Positions 17,107 to 30,429 of a stretch of DNA of 64,000 bases are shown here, piece after piece (positions within the stretch are counted from its first letter, which is position 1; the number at the start of each line of letters is the position of its first letter). Under the pieces are notes generated by a model. The model did not search any database and had not been told where the DNA came from. It was given only the letters and a program-made list of their open reading frames with translations. This DNA is from Escallonia rubra. Taxonomy: Eukaryota; Streptophyta; Magnoliopsida; Escalloniales; Escalloniaceae. The stretch lies in the NCBI GenBank assembly GCA_033065855.1, contig JAVXUO010000425.1, positions 62,001 to 126,000 of the forward strand, given 5' to 3'. A program made the position numbers and the translations under genes.

Positions 17107-17418
17107 TGTGACATGATCGCTTCTTTGTTTTAAGCTATAACATAATTTGATATTGCAAACATCAAAACACTTTTAAACATATATGACTTTAAGGGTGATG
17201 TCCACCCCATGCACAAGTGCTTACAATCGCGTAATGCTATACATTATTATTCTAACTTTGGGTTTCAGGTAAAAATTCTACCGATCACATCAATAAAAAC
17301 ATATAGTACAGGATTGAGCACATTGAAAAAAAATACATGATACCGCACTCGTAACAGCTTGACTTTAGACAAGGAGCTGCATAAAAGCCAAGCCTCCTTG
17401 TATGATCGAGAGCGGCAA
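17107..17418. repeat. Duplicated 3'-flank block, copy 2
   Basis: The block matches about 1660-1945 and ends in GAGAGCGGCAA, exactly where Helitron sequence starts. In the undisturbed paralogue near 50825-50840 the equivalent AGCAGCAA continues directly as TAGAAGAAACGG. Confidence 0.75.
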
Positions 17419-17589
17419 TCTATATTTATATCATATCTATATCTATATAATATATAATAAATGAAACGTGCGTTTAATTATTTGCGCAACATATCATCAC
17501 AGATATATGACTTCTTTGCCTGACACGTCATCACATTATGCTTTCAATGTGAAATAAAATTATAATCATTATAAGTGTCACTAATAGTT

Positions 17590-18600
17590 TAAAATATTAT
17601 CTTAAATGGAGTTCTTATTTTTTGATGGAATTCTTATTTCTTAATAAGTTTATTTTCATATTACTAAGCTTTATATAATTGAAAAACTAACTATAAACGT
17701 TCTAAAACTCTAATTCATTGCTGAACTAACATATTAACAATTAATTTTGACTATTATATTCTTAAAATCACTTTCTAATATAAATATATAAATTCATAAG
17801 TTTTACAAATGATACTAACATACTATATTTATATGAGAAGAAAAAAATGATGTCATAATTGAGAATATTATCTTGAATATGGTTCTTATTTATTGTATGT
17901 TATTTTTCCTATGACTAAGCCTTATATAGTTGAAAAACTAATTCTAAACATTCTAAAACTCCAACTGCTTGATGAACTAACTTATTAGTACTTAATTTTG
18001 ACTATTATATCCTTAAAACTCTTCTCTATTATGAATATAAAAATTTATATATCTTAAAAACAAAAATAACATACTAGATTTTGAAGAGAAAAAAAAAATG
18101 TTGCTACAATTGAAAATATGATCTTGAATGAGGTTCTTATCTCTTGATAAGTTAATTTTCATATTACTAAGCCTTATAGAATTGATAAGCTACTTATAAA
18201 AGTTCTAAAACTCTGACTGATTCATGAACTAACTTATTAAAACTTAATTTTGACTATTGTATCCTTAAAAATTCTCTCTATTATGAATATAAAAATTCAT
18301 CTATCTTAAAAACGAAAATAACATACTAGATTTAGAAGAGAAAAAAAAATGATGCTACAATGTAAAATATTATCTTGAATGGGATTCTTCTGTCTTGATA
18401 AGTTAATTTCGATATTACTAAGCCTTATATAATTGAAAAACTAATTATAAACGTTCTAAAACTCTAGCTGGTTGATAAACTACTTATTAAGACTTAATTC
18501 TGACTATTGTATCCTTAAAGCTACTCTCTATTATAAATATAAAAATTTATATATCTTAAAAACGAAAAATAACATACTAGATTTAGAAGAGAAAAAAAAA
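17590..18600. repeat. Tandem repeat of about 250 bp inside Helitron H1
   Basis: Four diverged units share landmarks such as CATATTACTAAGCCTTATA (about 17655, 17915, 18163, 18412), TTCTAAAACTC and a following AACATACTAGATTTAGAAGA. Further degraded units occur at about 18900-20200 and 25480-25560. No coding potential. Confidence 0.75.
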
Positions 18601-20929
18601 TGCTACAATTGAGATTGACACAATAAAAATAATGTAATAATTGTTTAATTGTTTTTTAAATTTCAAAATTTTCTTTTTATAATCGATGTAATGATTTGTT
18701 AATATAGTATAGTGGCTTTCAGAATCCTTTTGATAAAATAAAAAGAATTGACATATTTTTTTGGATGGAACCATGCAAACAAAAAATGACTGTACAACTA
18801 TTCATCAAAATTATAATTATGATAGTGCTTATTCATAAATCGAATAGTTGAAAAGGACTTAAAGTTATATACTAAACATGTCAATATATCTAAAGGTATG
18901 CAAATATTATTTTGAATGTGATCCCAATTTTTAAGTTTATTTATTTTTGCAGGAACTATATAAGGGCTATATGAGGATGCCTTATATTATGTGAAAACTA
19001 ATTCTAAAACTCTAATTATACAATTTTTTTAGGATTTGATTTTGACTATTGTATTCTAAAAACTAAGTCTCTCATTCAAAGACAAAAAATAACATACTTA
19101 AAAAATATAACTTATGGATATTTAGAAGGAAAAAATTATGTTACAGTTAATTCAAGTTTATGGTAATGTTATAAATGTATGTTTATTTACACATAACATA
19201 GTCATTGAAAAAAATATTTATATAATATATAAAATTAAAAATCAAATTACAGTATACTTTTTTACTTTGATAAGACTGGACGATCAACAAAGTAGTTATA
19301 TAAGCATATATGAGATTTTGAAAAGAAATCACATATGTATTAAAAATATGCAATCAAATTAAATAATTCTTAATTACTATATTTTAGAATATTTCAAACC
19401 TTTAAGATGCAAAAGTATGATATGACTATTGTATCCTTAAAAATACTCGGTAATATGAATATGAAAATTCATATATCTAAAAAATAAAAATAATATTATC
19501 TTTGATGGGGTCCTTATTTCTTGATAAGTTAATTTGCATATAAGTAAGCCTTATAAGTGAAAAACTAATTCCAAACATTTTAAAACTCTAATTAATTAAT
19601 GAACTAACTTATTAAAATTTGATTTTAACTATTGTATATTTAAAAACACTTTTCTAACGTGAATATGAAAATTCATATATAAAAGAAATAAAAATATCAT
19701 ATTAGATTTTAAAAAGAAAAAAGAATAATGTTATAATTGAGATTAAAGCAATAACAGTAATGCAACAATTGATTCATATTTATTTTATTTTAATATATAA
19801 TTAACGTATCGATGTAAAGATTTATCAAATATAATATATAGCTTTTAGAATCCTTTAGGTAAAATAAAAAATTGACCATCTTTTTTTAGGTGGGACCACA
19901 GGACCAACAAATGACTATCTAATTATTATATACTAAACATGTTAGTGTATCTAAAGTTATGCAAATATCATTTTGTATGTGATCCATACTTTTAAGTTTA
20001 TTTAGTTTTGCAGGAACTATGTAAGGGCTATATTAGAAAGACTTATATAATTTGAGAACTAATTTTTTAAAAATATATTAATTTATTAGGATTTAATTTT
20101 AACTATTGTGTCACTAAAACTAACGCTCTCATAAGATGATAAAAAATCATGTATTTAGAAAACAAAAATCACGTATGAGATTAAGAAGAAAAAAAAACAT
20201 GTTACAGTTAATTTAATTGTACTAGTTAAGGGACCCGTGCAATGCACGGGACTTTCTCTAATTTTCTAAAAATATTGGTTAAACCACATTAATTATTGAT
20301 ACGTTACAACTCTTGTTAATTGCGGTAAATTATACAAATTGAAGTATAAGATCACATCTTGAAAACACCTTTTTGGAAAGATTTGATGCATACTTTTACT
20401 TACAAATCAAATGTGAATGTTACAGTAAAAATTATTTTGGTATAATCTTAGGATGCTTTTTTCATAAGCAATACTTTTGACATTTAGGAACAAATAATAA
20501 GCGACAATCTCGTACTAATATATAATCGTAGATTAATATCTTTTAACTTAACACTCAAGCCATGAATATTCTAATCACCAGGTTAAAACAATCTTATATC
20601 CAAACATATTAGGAAGGAAGAAAATCACTATCTATATACTCATTTTTGTAGTTCTTTTTGTTTTTGTTAACATAATCTAATAAAGAGTTACAATTTTTCA
20701 TCTTAAGGGATTATGTGTATAAGCTCAACCTTCCTATAAGCATAAATGCTAATTGAGTCATCTGATATCTTTCTTTATGTAAAGCACTTCGCGTATTTTT
20801 TTTTCTGGTGCATAATGAAAAGGAAATAGTACTCAAGTATGTTCTACATATATGTTCAAATTATCAAAGATTAATCGAGTTATCAAAGTCTTTCTCTTTC
20901 GGCTGTCCAATCCAGATTTCCAATATAAC

Positions 20930-21390
20930 TCGTGCACGACTACTACGTTGATACTACCTCTAAACACCTTAGTGCTACTACTATAAATGAGCATAATTAG
21001 AACTACCACTGTAAATACCTTATCAATTGCTCTAGGCATATTAGAGCATAACTTGTACACCACCATTATATTAATCCCATCTCTAATCACCTTAGAATTA
21101 CCACTTATTAGGTATTACCATTATCATCACGTCTGCCATCACTATAATCCTACTGCTATGATTACCATCACCACAACCTTCTCGAACACGCCAACACCAT
21201 TGCAACCATCGCTTGTCAGAACTATTACAAATCTCAATCTCATTAATAGTGCTACCTCTACCACCACAACAATTACCACTATCACATTCATAATCATTGT
21301 CATCTTTACAGTTCCCACCACCGTCGTACTGACATCTACCATCGATATCTCAATAGTACAACTATCATATTTGGCCATTGTTATCAATTA
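20930..21390. repeat. Trinucleotide-rich (ACC/ATC) tract of Helitron H4
   Basis: The tract is rich in ACC, ATC and TAC steps, giving long but meaningless open frames on both strands. Its reverse complement resembles about 32560-33050 in Helitron H3 (shared motif TAGCACTAAGGTGTTT), so it belongs to this Helitron family. Confidence 0.7.
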
Positions 21391-22054
21391 ATGGATAATT
21401 TTTTTTTAACTCATTTACCCTTACATTTATTTTCTTCTAACTCAATCTTAGGTTGTCACAGGTTAATCTTCATTGGAGTACACATATCTTCTTAGTTAAA
21501 ACTGAGCATAACATGTTAGACTTTAACTGTAGTACTTATAAAAAATTAGATTACTTTTAAACTTACTTTTAGCAATTTCAAAGAACAAAAGTTATTGAGC
21601 GTATAATTCTCTTGAAATTTTTAAGTCTTCTTTCATATGTTCCAAAAGAAGAGTAAATTATCGCAACAAAAATAAGTATATGAGAACTACTTAAATTGAG
21701 AACAATATGACTCAATTGAAAAGAAAAAAAAATAACTCAATTTATGAATGATGATTTTAAGTGAAACCACGTTTAATTTATTCTTTCTTTTATGCATTTA
21801 TTAGTTTGCAAAATTACTTAACATGACAATTAAGCTGAAAAAATTGATCAATTGTACCGGACAAACGTCCATGTCATGCAATAGAAGGATGAATAAAATT
21901 TCTTAATACTTTAACAATTGCATTTTCATGTAGTATGGCAAGGTATTTAAGACCCCTTATGGTTATTTCTAGCAAAAAAAGTATAGTGAGAAAGCTCCAA
22001 ATATAGCAATAAACACTTCTCAAAGTGTGTGCTAATATAGGATAAGCCTTACCA

Positions 22055-22170
22055 GAAATGATCTCAAGCCGCCGATTATTCTCAACCCTCGTGAGATCTT
22101 ATCCTTGACGGTATATTTACGATGTTTCACTTCCATCAAGCCTATAAAAGCTTCGTCGCCAGAATGTACC
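22055..22170 (-). other. Exon-like captured gene segment in H4 (unidentified)
   Basis: On the minus strand a TATTAG acceptor (about 22170) precedes an open stretch of about 39 codons ending at a GTAAGG donor (about 22055). The peptide includes GDEAFIGLMEVKHRKYTVKD and a Gly/Leu/Arg-rich end. It looks like a genuine internal exon carried by the Helitron in its own orientation, but I do not recognise the family. A second exon-like segment lies at about 22840-22945, and a possible 5' exon with ACCACCATG and a GTAAC donor at about 24265-24360. Confidence 0.4.
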
Positions 22171-23394
22171 TAATAATATTAAATTGAATATATAATTATC
22201 AATAAAACTTTTGGAATGTAAAAGGTAAAGTTTACATACACCACCCTTGCCATATATCACTCAACGTGTGTAGAGCTAGAATTTTAAATTTAGCAAAAAT
22301 TTTAAAAAAAGGTTTGCAAACAATGAGAGTTTCATACCAAAAAATATATCTCTAGCTCCCTGTTTCTTGGGCTTCAAGAGATTTCATCCGTAGTGATCCA
22401 TGAATAAAGTTTCAGTTCTCATCATGAACGTTATTTATTTAAGATGCATGAACAAAGCTCAACTTCAAGCACGTAATCACTTAAAAAGGTATGCAATGAG
22501 AAAAGTAAAAAGTGATAAAACAAACAAAAGAAATTTTGTCATCGTAACTTATGAACTACACGTCACCATTTGTAGCTATTTTGTTAACAAAAGTGTGTTG
22601 ATCATAAAATTCCAAATTTAGTTTCAAATAACTTTAAAAAGCTGTGCAAATAAATGAAAGGAGTCTGATCACTTAATACTTTAACGAATGCTTATCATTG
22701 CTAATTAAGCTAAGCAGAAAAAACACCATCCGCTCGCCCCAGCCTTCCAAACTTCTTTAACATACTAAACTCACACATCAAGTCAATGCATAAATTGATT
22801 CGTATGTATAACTTACCTTAGTGGTGGAAAATCAATAATTGTCTTCTTCCGCTGCAAAGCTGCACCTTCAATCTAGCTCCAACAAATTCAAGTTGGTAAT
22901 CAAAGTCAGGCCGAACTTGACAGACTGAGGATGATCTGGAAACGATATCAGTCAAAAAATCTAAAACCCAACTACTTTAATAATATTCCATAAGGTACCT
23001 TTTATGAATATCTTTCCAAAAAAAATCCTTTTATTGACTTGCATCTGTGTCTAGTCCCCAAAAAGAAAGAGAAACATTTGCTTTCCTACATTAGATAAAA
23101 TGTTGCCAACAAACTTCCTCCTTTATAACATGACATAATTATACATAATTTATTGATGTCAAATATCAGCTATACTTTCCAACTGCCATTTTATATCTAT
23201 TTACCTCAATTATTAAAAGGCTGATATATAGCGTTCGCAATGTACACGTACACATGTATACAAAGTAATTGCATAATTAACCATATGTATACACTTCAAT
23301 ATATATGTATATGGCCAAGAAACATCAGTAATGTATAAGATTACTATGGGCATGACCCAGGCCTAAACTATGTTTCAGGAACCCATCCAAACCA

Positions 23395-23560
23395 TCATCG
23401 TCATGCTGCTCCCGGCTTGCCAGTTCATTCAATCAAAGCTGCAGTATCTTTGCTCAGTGCTCAGTGGTGGTGCCTCTCTTGGTACCACCATAAATCAAAA
23501 TCTTGCTCAGGCGCCCCCTGGTGTTTGTGAAGTGCAAACTCCACCGCTTAAATCAAAATC
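23395..23560 (+). pseudogene. Captured fragment of a non-specific lipid-transfer protein gene
   Basis: The plus-strand frame reads LQYLCSVLSGGASLGTTIN, then an Asn-Gln, PPGVCEVQTPP and a downstream stop. This matches the central part of GPI-anchored nsLTP (LTPG/xylogen-like) proteins, which usually read QCLCSVL..G...G..IN then CxVQTPP. One conserved Cys is Tyr here and the N-terminal cysteines and signal peptide are missing. It lies inside Helitron H4 in the opposite orientation, which fits gene-fragment capture. Confidence 0.65.
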
Positions 23561-26500
23561 TTATTTGATTTACACAATATACTACACAAAAATTCAATAA
23601 GCTATGCAGGACAGATCTGAAATCATATGTACCCTTAAGGCAAGCATATGGACTTTAGGGTTTTTGTACTGCAACCTCCTCTTCACGTCTTTAACAACAT
23701 ATTTCGCTAACCTAAAGCATCCAACACAAAACCATCTAACCTTGTTATATAAGGGCAATTAAATAACCCATGTCCTCCATTAAGCAACTATTTATAACAG
23801 AGAATATAGCTCAATAAAGAAAAATTCAAGGTTTCTTTTCTTTGCTTTTTTTTCTTTTGAGCTTCATTATAACTGCATTTGAGGTATTTAAAGTGGATAG
23901 GATTTGAATGAAGGTGGTGACTCCTTTGGTGGTGGTGGTGGTGCTGGGTTGCCTCACAGCGTGGGTTCTGTGATGGCAGAAAGAGAAAAGTTACCAGTAA
24001 ATAATGTTCTTAACCCAGAATTTTAAAACCCACGACAACATGATTCAAAGACACCACACCTTTCATTACTTTTTTCTTACCCACAAAGGCATATAATTAG
24101 GCAAAAATTCCAACCCTTTTCTTTTCTCTTCAATTGAGAATACCACAACCAGTCCAAATTCAACCCATTGAATCAAGTTACAGCATATGATATACACATG
24201 CATACAGACAGAGGCACTGACGGAAAAGAAAAAAAAATTCAACCCACTAAAAAAGACGAAGCCGATGTTACCTTGCATGGTGGTCTGCCGAAAGTCTCAA
24301 TTGTGAAGATGGAGAGCGACCAGGAGAAAGAGAGGGTAGATCAAGGTTTTGTGGTTGATAAGGATTGATTAATGAGGTTATTGTCATTGATTAGGAAACT
24401 AAATTAAAGTTACACATAAAAAGTGTCATATCTCTGCTATAAATCTGGTTTCTTAGTTGTTAAAAGAAGAGTCCAAGTGAATTGAGGGTCTCTCAGGACG
24501 AAAGTTGCAGCTGATTTGGCATATGGAGAAGACTTCAAAAAGCTGATGTGGCGAAAATATAGAGCTCTAAAAATCCTATGTGTCGCAATTTTAAGCGAAG
24601 GCTTCAGCTTTTTATATATATATAGATTATAATGCAATAAATGTATATATATTTAAGCATAACATAATCATTATAAAAATTATCAATGTAATATAGAAGA
24701 TCAATAGTACAATAATAGGACAATTTTTTGTTTCGATAACATCGTACAATAATCTAAATGACTACATCACATATATGAGATTTTAAAAAGAAATCATATT
24801 TTGTATTAAGAAAAGGTACAATTAAATCAAATAATTCTTAGTTACTGTATTTGAGAACATTTAAAACCTTTAGAATGTAAAAATATATCTACGTAATTAT
24901 ACAAAACAAACGATTAACCAGTTCGTTTTTTCCACAGGGCCTTACGATCAATGAAATTACTTTTTTTATTTATTCTTAATTATATTTTCATGAAAAAAAA
25001 AACTTAATAGATAAAAAAATTATAACTTGGTGACAAGTCATTGAAGATATAGAAAATAATTTCAACACTTCAAAATAAAGACACGTCATTTTTATCAATT
25101 TAATTCATTTTTGCAGATGATAATAATTTATTTGGAAGTAAGAAGGTGTATATACAAGTCCTGTTAAATTCAAAATGTAATTTTAATCTAAATAGATTTC
25201 TACTTAATCATTATAATAACCTTCGAAAAACAGTAACACCTCAAAAAAAATTGAAGTTAAAGAATTATAACATCTACAATTCAAAATGGATACGCCATAG
25301 CTTCATCACTTTTTAATTTCAACCACAATCCTACTCATTATTTAGCTTTATATGGCACCAATATGAGTATTCTACTACTATAAGTGCTAAATCAATATTC
25401 ATTTGAAATAATAATTGACAACTTAAAGTAAAAATTTAAAGAAGATATTTTCAACTAATACTGTAATTTATAGAAACGAAAATAACATACTAGATTTAGA
25501 AGAAAAAAAACATGATACTACAATTGAGATTGAAATAATAAAAATAATATTGAATATTATATATCAAAAAAGCTTTCTAACATGAAATATCAACCTGTAA
25601 AACAAAAATTACTTAAGAGGCTTAATAAGAAAAATGAGGTATTGTTTCAAATTCATATTTAAGTTTTCTTTAAATTAAAATATGAATCTAACTTGATAAA
25701 TATGTTGGTTAAAGATTTTGGTCAATAATTTCCTTACTCTAAGGTTTTGCGGAATCCTATTTAGTCACACTGGTTAAATGTAGAAATACCATAATATGCA
25801 GATTCTATATGAGATATATTTTTTAAAAAAAAAAAGTGTAAATTTCAAACTTTAATTATATTAACATTTCTTAAATTCAACTAGTTTTATGTTGGTAAAG
25901 TTTTGAACAAAACATTTTTATGGTATTTTTATTGTGAGTGATTGAACTCTTAAACATTCTAAATTCTACAGTAGCAATAAACCGTTTATGATTTAATGTT
26001 AGCTTTTATAAAACTGAATAGAATTGCATATAAAGTCTAAACTTTTTTTAGTTATATATTGTGGTGAATGTAGACTAAAACTTAGATTGAAAATCTTATT
26101 ATATTTGAAGATAAATCTTACTTAGTAAACATGCGTATTGTATAATTTGTGAAATGTTGGTTAAATTTTATTTAACAATTTCTTTACTATGAGGTTTTGA
26201 GCTATCCAATATAATCATGTTTGTCAAAGCTTTTTAAACTTTATATAATTACCTCATGCACTGAACACTATTTTTTCTGTATACTTTGATGGTGAATTAC
26301 CTTTGCTTCTAACAATGCCACACCAACCCTCCTTAATTAGTCGTGTTGATTAAATTCTATAAATCACATGCTATAAACTAATATATGGACCAAAATTTTC
26401 TATATCAAAATTAAACTAAAATGTAATTAACATTAAGGGCAACCCATTCAGAAGTACAAATTAATTTTAAAAGATACTTAGAAAATAATAAAAATGTCAT

Positions 26501-26853
26501 ATGCAACAACAAATAGATCTTAATATATTCTCCGTATATTTTTATCGGTGGAATTTATATTGTTGTTTTTTGTGTACTAAATAAACTTTTAATTTTTTTT
26601 TTCATTTATATAGTTACCAAATCATAATTAGTAAATATGAACAAGGATAGTATTTATTGACATTTCACCAGAAGAGTTAATTTATTTTATTACAAAAAAG
26701 TTCAAGTCAAAAATTAAAGTAAGTAACTATCTTTCATGAAGTAACCATAAAATTTTAAAAATTATTCAATATATTTTATTATGAATTTCAAGATTACTAA
26801 AATAGATTACTGATAATAAACCGTCCCGTGCTTGGCATGAGATTCTGGGCTAG

Positions 26854-29800
26854 TAAATATATAATAGACGAAGCGTCGTGCGTTTTGGAGGAGACACATA
26901 AGCTTTTTTATGTATTATTTTCCCTTTTTACCCATTTTAATTATGCGACATGTCATTTTTGTTTAATTTTGCGACACGTCATCATCTTTATATTGGTGTT
27001 TCATTCATCTTCTACCTCTACTTAATATAGTCACACATGCCTCATGACTCTTTATTGTAACTTATTATTGAAAAATTCGGATGTATAATTATCATAAATT
27101 TGGTTGATCTTATAAGAATAAAAAATCAATTCCACACATTCTAAAACTCTACCTAATCAATGTATCTATATATTAGGACTTAATATTCACTATTAACACC
27201 CCAAAAACACTTTAAATAACAAAATAAACACTGAAACATAAATTACATGTCATCATGTTTATTTTGGTGTTATATTCCTCCTTTACCTCTACTCTTTAAA
27301 GTCTATCATGACTCTTTATTAGTATAACTTATTATTAATTCGGAGGTATTATTATCATATATTTAGTAGAGCTTATAAGAGTAAAAAATCTCTTCTACAC
27401 CTTTTAAAAATCTACCTAATCAATGTATCAATATATTAGGACTTGATTTTCACTATTAACACCTCAAAAACACTTTTTATAATAAAATAAACACTTAAAG
27501 TTAAAGAAAACATAAATTGCACGTCATCATATTTGCTTTGGTATTCCATTCCTCTTTTACCTCTACTTAATATAGTGACACATGCATCATGACTCTTTAT
27601 TGTCACTTATTATTGAAAAATTCGGTGGTATAATTATCATAAATTTAGTTGATCTTATAAGAGTTAAAAATTAATTGTACACTATCTAAAACTCTGCTTA
27701 ATCAATGTATCAACATATTGGAACTTGATTTTGACTATTAGTATCTCAAAAACACTTTAAATAACAATACTCAAATATTAAGAAAAAATAAATCACTTAT
27801 GAAAAAAAATTATAAGCCACAAATTAAAAACTTTCTTTTCTTTATACAGAAGTAATATGTAAAAAGAATATGAGTTAATTATTGTAAATAATTTAAAAAT
27901 ACCAATATGAGATTTTAGTTCATCAGTTAATCTTAATTATATCAGATTGAACTTTAAAACACATAAGTTTTTCTAAGTGTTCTTTTCCCCATACTTATGT
28001 GCCACATTATCTTATTTGTTTTAATGTCTTTTTCTTTTTTTACACAACTTATTAACTCTTTACTAAGATTTATTATTAAAATATTTCTAAACATTATTGT
28101 CCCAATTGTTGTAAACATTTTAAAACTAGAAAAATAATTCTAAAATATTAATTATATACTATTGAACTTTAGAATACATTAGATTTTTTAGTGTTTTTTT
28201 TTTTTTTTCCCCTTCTTACTTATTCGACACGTCATTCTATTTGTTTTGGTCATTTTCTTTTTTCACCCCCAACTTATTGACTATGCATTATAATTTATTG
28301 TAAAAAAATATGGATATTATCGGCCCAATTTTCGTAAACATTTTAAAACTATAAAACTAACTCTAAAGTTTTTAAAACACTATCTATGAATATACTTACA
28401 TATTAGGCCTTCATTTTGATTGTTAACACCTTAAGTGCACTTTAAAATAACAAAATAGAATCTCACAAATATAAAGTACAAAGACAATGTCTCAAAAATA
28501 AAGGTTAATACTTAATATCTTTTCATATAAGCAATATAAGAAACGAATATGACTTCATTTTTCGATATCTTTGAAATCACAAAATTGCAATTTACTTCAT
28601 AAATTAATTTTAATATAATAACTCAAAATCTAAAGTAGAAATAATATACTCTTTTGAATGCTCAAAACAAAGAATCAAATATAACGCATTTTTAAATTAA
28701 TCACTTTAGAAAATCTTCACAAACATATCAAACTGGCACCTCTAAAAATTATTGAACATGATCTTGAAGTGCAACAATTAAACACATGGATTGTCACCAT
28801 AATGCTACGCTATTTCTTTTACAGGGTTAATTCTATCTTTGAAATGATGGTTCTCTAAGAAATTTTGGCCGCTATCTAGGTCATAGGAAAATGCCTACAA
28901 CCTCCCGTATAGTGAAACTCAATGGTCGTTCTATACTTTTAGTGGCACTTATTTAATGACTTTAAAAAGGTTCTTTTAAAAATTATCAGCTATGGTGTCA
29001 ACAAAAATGACACTAAACATATTTATCGATCATTAACTGTTTTCTATAGAGAGTTGTAGAACATTTCATGGGTGGTAGGTAAAAATAATTCATTACTCCA
29101 CGTGCTTCCATTCTAGTTCCAATGTCTATTTTTAGTTGCTGATTTACAATAAATTACTAATTGTATAGTTCGTGCACCTTTTTTAGGATTTTTCTTTTCC
29201 AATACAAATTACTACGACTGATTATTAATTCATTATATTTTAGTTCATATATAGGGTAATCTACAAAAAATAATGTAAAATATATGATATTCGAACTTTA
29301 CAGACTTCTATAATCACCTTAATATACTTTAAGCTTTGAACTTAATAAACAATATACAAATCAAAGATGAAGTATAAGAATTTTGTAACCTTATACAATT
29401 ACATCCCCATCTATCACAGTTTAGACAACTGTACGAATATTCACCGGTGTATGATTGTTTAGTCTCAAACATAAAAAGAGGTTTTGTAAAATGATATGAC
29501 ATTTTTATGATCATTTAGACAATAATTAGGAAGCGCCGAACATGACCATGAAGTAAAGCAATTAGAATACAGATATTGCCACTATAACACTATAGTTCTC
29601 TTTTCGGGATTATTTCTACATTTCAAAAGGCCGGTTGTCTGAAAGGAAGTAAAATAACTCCACTAACTTCCATTTTTCTCTAAGATTTTCATGGCACGGC
29701 TTTTAGTAGGTTTATTCAGTCTAGACTAATTTATTTAAAAAATTATTTGTTCCTTTTTTGTACTTTCTTTTACAAACTTTTAAATTTCATTGTAGTGGAC

Positions 29801-30403
29801 TATAGTATATGTCTAATTTAATATATAGTAAGGACTTCTATCAGAGGTACTTACAAAATAAAACTGTTGACCAATGATGCGCCACATAGCGTGAAAATCT
29901 AAAAATATGTTTCACACTTATATGGCTATAGTAAGAAAAATAAATAGTGTAATTATAATTTTGTGAATAAATTCTTAAAATTTAACTTTTTCATATAAAA
30001 ACAAAATTAGTACCTAAAATACTAAAGAACAAAGTGACATTCTAATTTGAAGTGAAATAATTGATTACTCATTGCATGCTTCACTTTTTTAATACTTTAT
30101 TTTGAACTTTGAATCTTACTAATTTTTAAGCACTATAATATGCTTTACTATCATGAAATAATTTCGGGATTATGCTTTCATGAAATTTCTCTTGATTATG
30201 ACACTACTTATATGTGAATGAATGTGATATGTTTTGAATTTAATGGTTCTCTTCAAGCGAATATGAATAAATTGTAATTTTTAAAATCATCGACATGATG
30301 CTTAAATCTTCAACCTTAACTCTACCAAAATATGTTAAAACACAAACATACTCATATCATTTAAATAGAGCTCACCCGGGCTTTGCCCCGGCTACTGAAC
30401 TAG
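26854..30403 (+). mobile_element. Helitron H2 (non-autonomous) with 270-bp internal repeats
   Basis: The 3' end is clear: hairpin CCGGGCTTTGCCCCGG, then CTACTGAA and CTAG at 30400-30403. Its 5' boundary is inferred from the H1 terminus at 26853 and begins TAAATATATAATAGACG, so the expected TC is not intact. No coding region is visible. The interior is AT-rich with tandem repeats in its first half. Confidence 0.55.
26940..28480. repeat. Tandem repeat of about 270 bp inside Helitron H2
   Basis: Five diverged units share GACACGTCAT, a CATGACTCTTTATTnTAAC landmark (about 27040, 27306 and 27583, weaker near 28050 and 28270), CTACCTAATCAATGTATC and a closing CTCAAAAACACTTT. Spacing is 265-280 bp for the first three. 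No gene. Confidence 0.75.
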
Positions 30404-30429
30404 TCAATATATAAAAAGCTAAAATATTT

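Larger units (their letters stand above)
20222..24626 (-). mobile_element. Helitron H4 (non-autonomous), nested in H1 and carrying gene fragments
   Basis: On the minus strand it starts TCTATATATATATAAAAAGC at 24626 and ends with a perfect hairpin (CCCGTGCA/TGCACGGG), then TCCCTTAA and CTAG at 20225-20222, between A (24627) and T (20221). Joining the flanks recreates the H1 repeat seen uninterrupted at about 19138-19220, which supports both ends. It belongs to the same family as H3 (30404-34042): similar 5' ends, hairpin and internal trinucleotide-rich DNA. It contains a lipid-transfer-protein fragment and exon-like segments. No replicase is visible. Confidence 0.82.
17419..26853 (+). mobile_element. 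Helitron H1 (non-autonomous), interrupted by nested Helitron H4
   Basis: The 5' end is TC after an A (TCTATATTTATATC at 17419). The 3' end is CTAG at 26850-26853 before a T, preceded by the degenerate hairpin CCCGTGCTTGGCATGAG. No Rep/helicase frame is seen. The same 3' family, including about 90 bp upstream, ends another copy at 43231. Removing the nested 20222-24626 element leaves about 5.0 kb. The interior is AT-rich with about 250-bp tandem repeats. Helitrons move by rolling-circle replication and make no target duplication. Confidence 0.7.

Noticed and set aside
17590..18600. Regularly spaced repeats, considered as a CRISPR array or centromeric satellite
   Set aside because: The units are about 250 bp, diverged and contiguous without unique spacers, and lie within Helitron boundaries in a plant genome.
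20228..20252. CCCGTGCA/TGCACGGG hairpins, considered as transcription terminators
   Set aside because: They sit about 10 bases before CTAG at element ends in several places, which is the Helitron 3' signature.
20987..21391. A Thr/Ile-rich 134-codon open frame
   Set aside because: It is a trinucleotide-rich tract shared as non-coding DNA with Helitron H3.
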